Source: Ustilaginoidea virens (taxonomy: Eukaryota > Ascomycota > Sordariomycetes > Hypocreales > Clavicipitaceae). From it: a stretch of DNA of 64,000 nt. The DNA lies in contig NC_057318.1 in assembly GCF_000687475.1 (NCBI RefSeq), positions 4,588,001-4,652,000 on the forward strand, in the 5' to 3' direction. Shown in pieces: positions 56,400-64,000 of the stretch. Position numbers and translations under genes: made by a program. The notes beneath the pieces are model-generated. The model saw nothing but the letters and a program-made list of their open reading frames with translations. It was not told the DNA's origin and did not search any database. Numbering within the stretch: the stretch's first letter is position 1; each line of letters opens with the position of its first letter.

Positions 56400-57780
56400 C
56401 TACACCAAGTTGCGGCTTCTCCTTCGGTTCTGATGCCACAGTACGCCTCCTTGCCCTCCTCTGCGAGGTCCCGGGTATGCTTGCGGGCTGTGATTCTCCG
56501 CATCTGGGTCATCGTCTATTGGTTCCAGTGCCGGGTTCAACCCGCGCGAAAATTCATCTAGTCCTCTGGTTAACGGGACGCGGTCAGATTCTCCGCTTTG
56601 ATGCCCGTCTCTGGACGGTACCTCCTCCTCGGTGTCTAGGTGGTGAGGATGCGGGGAGGATGTACCGATTGGGCGGAATTCAGCACAGACATCATCGGAG
56701 CTGCGACGCTCGGCATTTAACTGATTGCTATGTCTGATGCCGGCCTCGGAAACTTCCTGACGGGAAGCATATGGTTCGAAGTGAGGATTGCCCGGAACTA
56801 GCAAGCTAGAGGCTACATTAGTCACCAGCCGACTTCATACCTGTCGTGAAAACATGGGCAGAATGACACACTTACCGTGGATGGTGGGGATCTACTGAAT
56901 CTTTGGAGCTACGCCTGTCATTGCTCCATTTTCGCTTCCGCAAAACGAAGAAAAGAGCTGCAAGTGCGAAAAGGAAGGCCACCCCACCAACAATGCCTCC
57001 TACAATTGCGCCGGAATTCCTCGATTTACTTCCGTCGCTGCTGGGAGCAGCATCACCACTACCAGTCGAGGACGGCTTCGGGCCTTGACTAGAAGCTGCT
57101 GGTGTCTCCGAGTCCGAGCCCTCACTACTGGGCGCACCAGAACCCGAAGAAGTCGCGGTTGTTTCCAAACCCAGCGATGATGGTCTTGGCAGAGGAGTTG
57201 GTGTTGCCGTCAAATCGACGGAGATGGGTGTCAAAGCCAAAGGGGGTTTTCCGGAGGCGGATAATGCTACTGTGGTGGCCAGGTCGGACGCAGAACCACA
57301 GCCATATTGAGAATAACCCCCTTCAAAGACGTTCTTGTAGCATACGTTGCCGCCGCGGCAAGTAAAAATATAAGGGTCGGCGACGGTCTGTGGGCCGCTG
57401 TTTCGATCGACGCATCCTGTGAAGATTCCATCCTTACAGGAACCACCGTCCGGACAACAGCCTATAGCTCCATGCTCGATGTCGACGGCACAATGGGAGC
57501 CCGGCAAACATGTAGCTGGAAGATTGGGATCACCTCCTATGTAACCACAAATCGTGCCAGCTTGTCGGCGCCGAAGCTCCAGCTCGTTTGGCCACTGGAA
57601 GGCAACGGTGGGCGCGGGTGGCCACGAGGAGACGCCAGGCGAAAGGGCGTCGACAGGGTCGGTCGGTCGGGGAAGCACATGCGCAGCTGTCATGGTCGCA
57701 GACGTGGAAAGCAGCAGAAAGGCGGCCATTGCTGCGGGCGAGGGCAGCAGCGTGCAGCAGTGATCTGGGATCGTTCTCAT
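56400..57780 (-). CDS. cysteine-rich type I membrane protein (cell-surface sensor-like)
   Basis: Exons are 57780-56876 and 56805-56400, with a 70-bp intron; 436 aa. Order: signal peptide (about residues 1-33, AAFLLLSTSATMTAAHVLP); a Cys-rich ectodomain with CGYIGGDPNLPATC and GCCPDGGSCKDGIFTGC; a Ser/Thr/Gly/Pro-rich stalk; one membrane segment (AIVGGIVGGVAFLFALAALF) followed by basic LRKRK; and an acidic cytoplasmic tail with REPDDDP-like sequence. This is the layout of fungal wall-stress or Mid2-like surface proteins, but no named domain is certain. Length of the tail depends on the chosen acceptor at 56806, which keeps frame while the next AG downstream would not. Function unknown. Confidence 0.75.
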
Positions 57781-59695
57781 TGTGGATGCTTTCCGCCTGG
57801 CGGAGAATATAAAGGACGTCGCGCGCGCGGGATGAATGACTACACCGGGGCGGGATGGATGGCCAAGTATCCAACGAGAAAATATATGCGATGTGGGAAA
57901 ACAATCATTGTTGGCGCAGATGCATGAAACAAGTTGGTGGGGGGGGGGATGGTTCAGAAAATCAAGAACAAAACACCTGGCTGAAGGTGAAGAAGCTGCG
58001 AAGGGCAACGAGGAGGAGGAGGGGGAGGAAGGAGGAAGGAGAGAGGGATGCAGGTGGGCAGAGATCACCAAACAGATAACGGAGCACTTGGTTCGAAGCC
58101 AAAGGCGACGATGCAGCGTGGCGGCGCATCATCGACTGGCTGGAGCCACCAGACCCATGACTGCATGTGTACTTGGCAGGGACCTTGTCACAGACAGCAC
58201 ATGCCCTCAGTCAGTCTGGTCTGGTCTGGTAATTACTGGCCAACTCCCAACTCTGAGCAGCAGTAAACAAAGCCTGTTGTTAGCTGTTGGTTGGTCGAGC
58301 AAGACCAGAGGAACACGATGGGAATACCTACCTAAGGTAGATTGATGGGCAGGGTACTCCGTACTCCGTACTCGTTGCGATGCCTGCGTGCGACTCTGCG
58401 AGCCTTGGCTGCGCTTCGTCCGGCTGGTCTGGTGCCCGAATGGGAGTAGTTCGGAAGTAACTGTGGAGTATCTATGGAGTACTCCGCAGCTAGCTGCTGG
58501 TTACCCGGGTGAACGCTGAACGGTGTTCAGGCCATCAATACATAGCAACCTTGTTTTTGCGGTGGTTGTTTGATTTGCACCCTTCCAGCTCTGTTTCTTT
58601 CTGTCTCGGCTGAATTGTTGTCATGCCCGTGTCAGCAAGTCGCTCCTATCATGGATTCCATTTGTCTTTTTCTTTTCTTTTTTTTTTTTTTTTTTTTTTT
58701 ACCCCGGGAAACACCCATGTGCGTAGATGGTGTGGTATGGTGTTTATGATTCGTCCCATGACGGCACTACGAAGCGGCCCTCGCTTTGTCCGCGGGCCGC
58801 ACTGCGCCAAGAACAGCAGCGCCAGTGACACACCAGCTCAGCAGTGGCAGTGGGCCGTGGCCAAATGCGACATGCACTGTGCGAGCAGCGCAAAACCAGC
58901 TCGCGCGCGCCTGGAAAAGTAGATTGGGTCGCGTCAGATGCTCTGAGGTGTTACATGTGATAGTCGTTTACCGAGTATCAACTCAGAATCCAGATGTACG
59001 CAAGTTAGTGGCAGACCCGTCGATGCATGGGGTGATGCACACCGTTGCGCCGAGGCAGGGCAGCAGGGGGTGCCATGGGGCTGGTACGTACTGTGTACCC
59101 ATGGTCGGGTTATCCCCGCCAGCCGCACCTCGACAACCCGAACCCAGTTCCTGACAAAGCCAGCCAAACAATCAGTCAGTCACAGTCACAGTCACCCGTT
59201 TCTCACGGCGACAAGTCGCGAGACGAGTAGGTCTTCCATTCTTTTTTCCCCCTTTTTTTCTCTGCATGCCCATTTCAAAGCCACATGCCACATTCCATGA
59301 TTCACGCGAGCGTTATGACCGCAAAAGCATTGATCGCTTCAATTGATATCGCTCCGTGATTGGACATCTCAGTCGCACTGATAAAAGCATGACATCGATC
59401 CATCGATGTGGGCCAAGTAAATGAATGAAATGGACGCACAGGCCCACGTTGGTAAAGCGGGGCGCCCTATTACCCTATTGATACTTGGGAAAAGTGCAGG
59501 GCACAGAGGAACTACTGCACAGTGCAGAGTACTAATTGCAGCCATCAACTATCGATACTGTATGTGCCGTTGTAGGCAACGGCATCGACGCAAAACGGCC
59601 TCAATCAACCCATCACCAACGGCAGCGTCCCTGGCAGCATCTCTGGCAGCATCTTCGGCAGCATCACCAAATCTGCCGCTTGCTCGTGACTGGCA
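57781..59695. other. 1.9-kb gene-free region
   Basis: Divergent promoter space between the membrane-protein gene and the TRP-like channel. Contains ACTCCGTACTCCGTACTCG at 58353-58371, AGTACTCCGC near 58478, a poly-T run (58678-58700) and ACAGTCACAG at 59180-59189. GCAGCATC repeats lie at 59634-59667, just before the channel. No gene recognised. Confidence 0.55.
58678..58700. repeat. poly-T tract
   Basis: Run of 23 T on the plus strand in intergenic sequence; length may be imprecise. Confidence 0.9.
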
Positions 59696-62007
59696 ATGCC
59701 GATCCGCTTAAGGCTGCGGCCACAGTCTGGCGTGAGGGACCTGAGCCCCATGTCCGCTAGATATGACTTTGATATGCCAGACGTTGAACAAGGCGACTCA
59801 TTCCGCCAAGTCGTCAAGAAGCTTTCGCTGTGCGTGCGCCCTTGTCCTTGGCCAAAGACACCTGAGCAAAACTCCCAAACTGACCGACAGCATTGACGGC
59901 ATTCTCGGCCTTGTCGGCAATCCAAATGCAGCTACTTCACAGATGTCATTGAGCTGCCCAGCACCTTTGAACAGTTGAGGACAACCGAGGCAGGAAACTG
60001 CATTCGTGTTCTTGTTGATCATCTGAGCGAGAATTGCGCGCATCCCGCCATTGTCAACGCCCTTTTGTAAGCTTCTTCCTACCAAAGCTACCACTCACCC
60101 CGTCTCTCTCTCTCTCCCTGCCAAGACGCATGCTGACGCTTGGAAAAAAGAGTGCTCAAGTGGCATTATGCTGCTGCCAATGAGCACCTGAGCATCAGCG
60201 AGACCCGTTCGTACGCTTGCGAGATCACGGCCTGGCGTTTCCTCACACGCCTCTCTGAGAGACAGGCCGTCGAATTCTGCCTGTACGAAATTCCAGCCGA
60301 CCCCCAACAAGACGAGGAGACGTCGCGGCGATCCCGTGACCAGGAGGCTGGTGAAACCTCGCCACTTCTCTTTGGCCCAGCATCCGCCGACGGCCAGCCC
60401 AGAGGCTTGGCTGTCGGGAGCATATCCGAGAGGACCAAGATGCTCAGCTCGCTGTCCCGGCTGACCCACCTCAGCGATGAGACGGCCGAGGACGCAGATC
60501 CAACCGCGGCATTCAAGAGTCTAAACGCCCTGGAGATTGCGGCCATAGCAAACGCAAAACGCTTCCTCAGCCAGCACGTCGTCCAAAAGATCATCACGGG
60601 CATCTGGAACGGCGATGTCGTGTTTTGGGACACGCTCTCGGTCGACTCTGTGAAGAAACCTCGCTACTACAACCCCCGCACATCAGACCCCTTTTCGCGC
60701 TTGCGCGTGCCCAAGTACGTCAAGGCTTGGGAGGTCATCTTCTTTGTCGCCTTTCTCTGTCTGTACTACTCGGTTCTCATCACCCGCAACGACACCCGCA
60801 TCACCGTTACCGAAATATTCCTCTTCGTCTGGATCGCGGCATTCTTCTACGACGAACTCAGCGAATGGATTGACGCTGGCTCCGTTTTCTACGCTACAGA
60901 CATCTGGAACGTATTCGACATGATTATGATCTTGATCGGCTTCACTTTTGCTGCTCTGCGTAAGCCGGAAACCCCCCTCCCCCCTCTTCACAGCATCCCA
61001 AACCCAATGGAATGGGGCCCTGTAACGGAAGGTTTCATTGCCTGCTAACTGTAGCTTTCGTCACAGGAGTGGTTGGACTGGTGAAGCGCAATAGCGCCAT
61101 GAACGAGCTGGCCTTCAACGTCTTGTCTCTCGAGGCCCTTTTCATGATGCCGAGGATATGCTCCATCCTCAGCCTGAGTCCTTACTGGGGAACCTTGATT
61201 CCCTGTTTGAAGGAGATGGGCAAAGACTTTGTCAAGTTCATGGTGCTCGTCGTCATCGTCTACTTTGGCTTCCTCACCACGTTTTCCCTCATTGGTCGAG
61301 ACGTCTTTACGTTTGGGCGCATGACGGGCATCCTGACCAAGATCTTCTTCGGGTCCAGCTATGTCGGGTTTGACATTATGGACCAGATTGATCCCTTTTT
61401 CGGCCCGCCGCTCATGATCATCTTCATCACGCTAACATCCATCCTCCTGCAAGGCTCCTTGACCGGTATGCTTTCCAACAGCTTCTCGCGCGTCATCACG
61501 CAAGCCCGAGAGGAGTACCTCTACGTGTACAGCGTCTACGTGCTGGAAGCCTCGACGAGCAACCGGCTGACGCACTTCTACCCTCCCTTCAACCTGATTG
61601 CTCTCATCATGTTCCGCCCGCTCCGCTTCCTCTTCCCCCGAGTGGGCAAGTTCCGCGCCGGGCGAATCGTCCTGCTCCGAGCCACTCATGTACCCATCGT
61701 CGGCGCAATCAAGCTGTACGAGCTCATCCGCCGCAAGTCGCAAGATGACGACGACGAGTTTGCCGGCTTCCGAGGCCCCAGGGTGTCGAAACGGTCCAGA
61801 CCACCTCTTTCGTATGCGAGGCCGTCGTCCGGCTACAGCAGACACACCGTGCCGCTGTCGCAGGAGTCCACCTTGCTAAAGTGCGAAAACAGAAGACGGG
61901 AGGATGACGAGCTGGAAGATCCCACAGGCGTGGAGGGGCAGCTTGCCGAGCTCGAACAAAAGATTGACCGGCTGACGTCTCTTGTAATGACTCTGCAAAG
62001 CGCTTAA
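59696..62007 (+). CDS. TRP/Yvc1-like cation channel
   Basis: Predicted calcium-permeable channel of the fungal Yvc1/TRPY-type ion-transport family, in the vacuolar or plasma membrane. Exons are 59696-59829, 59932-60066, 60151-60959 and 61067-62007; 672 aa. N-terminal cytosolic region: FRQVVKKLSLYFTDVIELPS (joined across intron 1) and LKWHYAAANEHLSI. Hydrophobic segments include VIFFVAFLCLYYSVLI, IFLFVWIAAFFYDELSEWID, IWNVFDMIMILIGFTF, FMVLVVIVYFGFLTTFSLIG, and a last helix LMIIFITLTSILLQGS; the pore lies between the last two (FFGSSYVGFDIMDQIDPFFG). The C-terminus has a coiled coil (VEGQLAELEQKIDRLTSLVM). There are no ankyrin repeats. The start could instead be the ATG at 59750. Confidence 0.85.
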
Positions 62008-63620
62008 GGAGCTTCGGCGTCTTCGCCACCATTGTGAGGCTTGGTGTGCATGATTTCCTCCTTTTTCTGTGCCTGCTCACGCACGTGTGTGTGTGTCTGT
62101 TGTAGGCCAGTTGTTTCCCAAGCAAGCCCATCAATAAACGTTATATACCGTTGTGTCGCCTCTTTTATTCTATTATTCTATTCTTTGACAAAGTGCCACG
62201 CTGTCAGCAGGAAATGAAGGATCGCAGCCGTCAATGGTTGATTCTTGCTTCATGCATCAACTGGACACACCACCAGACACGTCCACCCACAAGCTTTCCG
62301 CACAGCGTTTTTTGCATTCTTCTCTCCATCTCGTGCCAGGCCCCAGAAGTCCCTCTCTGCCAGGCACGAGAGCCAGTTCGACACAGAAATCCGCACAAAA
62401 ACCACGTGCGTCGCTGCACTGGCCAGCTGGTTGCATGGGGTCTGGGGCTGCCTCGCTCTGGCTGCTTCGGCTTCAAAGTGGTATCCCGAGTATGACTCTT
62501 CGTCTCTCAGCGCAGACTTGAACTGCCCCCTATCGTTCGTAGGCAGTCCATCTTGACAGTGACTGCAGCAGCGTGAAGAAGCCAGAGGGCACGGTGCAAG
62601 CACGTTCGAGGTTTTGCAGATGATGTTTCGCAAGAGACTCTTCATCTGCTGAGTTGTGCCCCCCAAAACGGCCCCCGAATCGATCTTCTGCCAAATATAG
62701 TTTCGCCATGCCCGCCTGCATGGCTCGTCCCAAGCCCGTGAATCCGCTCATGGTTTGGATACCGAGTGATCTGCCTCGCATCGGCTCCGGCGCCCCCACG
62801 ATGATGGCGAGTAAAATCTCATATGCAAAGCTGATCGCCTTTGTCCATGTTTGAAAAATAGCGTTCGTCGGGCCTCAATCCCGACCTGGGCTCCTTTCAT
62901 AACGGCCGGCAATTGTGTCTATCAAGTCGCCAGGGGGCCAAGTCTCGTCCGGAACAGGGTATGGGCAGCCGCGACGCGCAGGCATTTGTCGACGCCAACT
63001 GCGAGGGCAAACGCTCAACAATGTTGGACATCCGCCTGCCTCGTCGAGGAGTCCTTCAATGCTGGTCTAGATTTCGGGGCTTTGGAGCCATCGGTCTTTT
63101 TTGGGATTGCTCGGGGGCCTTGCCCGTTTCACAACAAATCCCAGCCATGGCATCGTATGCATTCAGTCAACTCTCACCGACAGAGGCAGGGAGAGAAGAA
63201 AAATTGAGTGCGTTTCAGACCAGCCTCCGATCATTGGGTTCAAACGCCTCGAGCAAATTTCGCAGCTCCGTCGAGCTGCAATACGACGACGACTCATGGG
63301 CCCAGTAAAAGGGCGTGCAGTCACTGGTCCTCTTCGGCAGACTGCAAACTGCTTTTCTCCGCGTTTGCTCGTCATGCAACAATGTTCCTCAGCACCATGT
63401 CTTGGTGCGAGCGCTATCTGCTGCGAAGTGACGAAAGCATGCGACTAGATCATGTCTGCTCAGAAGCAGTCCACTTCCCATGGCACAACGAATAAACAAA
63501 GGGACCGTCAGGGTTCGGCCATGTTCGCTGCATGATACGTAGACGGCTGTTGTGCCAAAATCATAGCATTCACATTATCCACGGTCATCCATGTCCACTG
63601 CGGTGTCATACTAGGGCTCA
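62008..63620. other. convergent intergenic region with unassigned frames
   Basis: 1.6 kb between the channel gene and Nse4. Apart from the minus-strand frame at 62530-62781, described separately, I see no coding sequence. Overlapping frames at 62851-63500 on the plus strand are not recognised. Confidence 0.5.
62530..62781 (-). CDS. unassigned short open frame
   Basis: An 83-residue frame from an ATG at 62781; the frame stays open about 100 bp further upstream without another ATG. The upstream part would read as a hydrophobic segment (FAYEILLAIIVGAPEPM), followed by a Gly-rich and then charged region. I do not recognise the family. It could be the last exon of a small gene, a relic, or chance. 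No upstream exon with good splice sites was found. Confidence 0.2.
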   Translation of the reverse strand: MRGRSLGIQTMSGFTGLGRAMQAGMAKLYLAEDRFGGRFGGHNSADEESLAKHHLQNLERACTVPSGFFTLLQSLSRWTAYER

Positions 63621-64000
63621 TTAACCGTACCAACTCCGCGCTCCTGGGCCAGAATGGTTCGCTTCTCGGCGATGTGCAATCATGGGCTCCGAAATGTTGA
63701 ATACTGTGATGATCTCGCGCCAGGTTTGTTCGTCCATGGACAGAATTGCTTGGTGCTTGGATGCACCATGACGCTGGGTTCTGTCGTCCGCAGGTTCCCG
63801 ATCGACAGGAGCTGCGAGCAAAGCCATCCGTCAGTACCTCAAGCGTTAGCTCTACCTCGGGCGGAATCAACGTACCGAGAGCAGGCAGATCAAATTCGTC
63901 CAACTCTATCTCGACTCGTCCATCTCGTATGAGGAAACTGACATAAAACATGTTTTCCACCGTCTGTCCGAACGACCGAGGGTTTACTACAAATCGCATC
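63621..64000 (-). CDS. NSE4: Nse4, SMC5/6 complex kleisin (3' part only)
   Basis: The C-terminal end of the Nse4/EID-family kleisin, which bridges the Smc5 and Smc6 heads in the DNA-repair SMC5/6 complex. Visible exons are 64000-63876 (continuing beyond the window) and 63811-63621, with a 64-bp intron. The conserved Nse4 C-terminal block is clear: [38 protein letters not shown], and after the intron [20 protein letters not shown] and ISEPMIAHR. The ATG at 63999 is internal, not the start: family members have about 200 residues before this block. The basic tail ([15 protein letters not shown]) is normal in style. Confidence 0.9.

Overview
This window is nuclear DNA from a filamentous ascomycete. 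Most genes carry several short GT-AG introns (45-220 bp), often with a CTGAC or CTAAC branch site just before the acceptor. The proteins are typical of Pezizomycotina: AzgA-type purine permease, DUF3455 secreted protein, an R3H-associated protein, a Dicty-cAR-like GPCR. Dispersed intergenic words such as TACCTAGGTA and TACGGAGTA, together with the protein flavour, suggest Sordariomycetes, probably Hypocreales; that placement is inference. Exon limits were worked out by hand from reading frames, splice consensus and family knowledge, and in every multi-exon model the exon lengths sum to a multiple of three.

Left third (1-24 kb): a (A)n(GGG) repeat at the edge, a cAMP-receptor-like GPCR (+), a methyltransferase-like protein (-), a ten-exon AzgA-type purine permease (+), a UCH37-type deubiquitinase with a 14-nt exon (-), a Herp/Usa1-like ubiquitin-like membrane protein (-), divergent mitochondrial phosphatidylserine decarboxylase (+), a nitroreductase-like relic whose middle appears deleted (-), and an FAD/NADPH reductase without a flavodoxin domain (-).

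Middle (24-48 kb): a 3.6-kb gene-poor gap, then housekeeping genes: fibrillarin (-) divergent from ribosomal protein uL22/L17 (+), a secreted DUF3455 protein (-), cytosolic prolyl-tRNA synthetase (-) divergent from CCT1 (+), Rieske iron-sulfur protein (-), and DDB1 (-), which starts only about 120 bp from a divergent XPF-like protein (+) that may be the fungal Zip2/SHOC1-type meiotic factor.

Right quarter (48-64 kb): an R3H-associated protein (-), a PQ-loop membrane protein (-), a Swt21/WRAP53-like WD40 protein (+), a cysteine-rich single-pass membrane protein (-), a TRP/Yvc1-like cation channel (+), and the 3' end of Nse4 (-), which runs off the window.

There is no secondary-metabolite cluster, transposon, rRNA or convincing tRNA. 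The genes do not form one pathway. Local pairs that make sense are fibrillarin with L17 (ribosome production from one shared promoter) and DDB1 with the XPF-like gene (genome maintenance). The most unusual items are the internally deleted nitroreductase relic, the XPF-like gene, the flavodoxin-less CPR-like reductase with its CCGGGCC motif, and the 14-nt exon.
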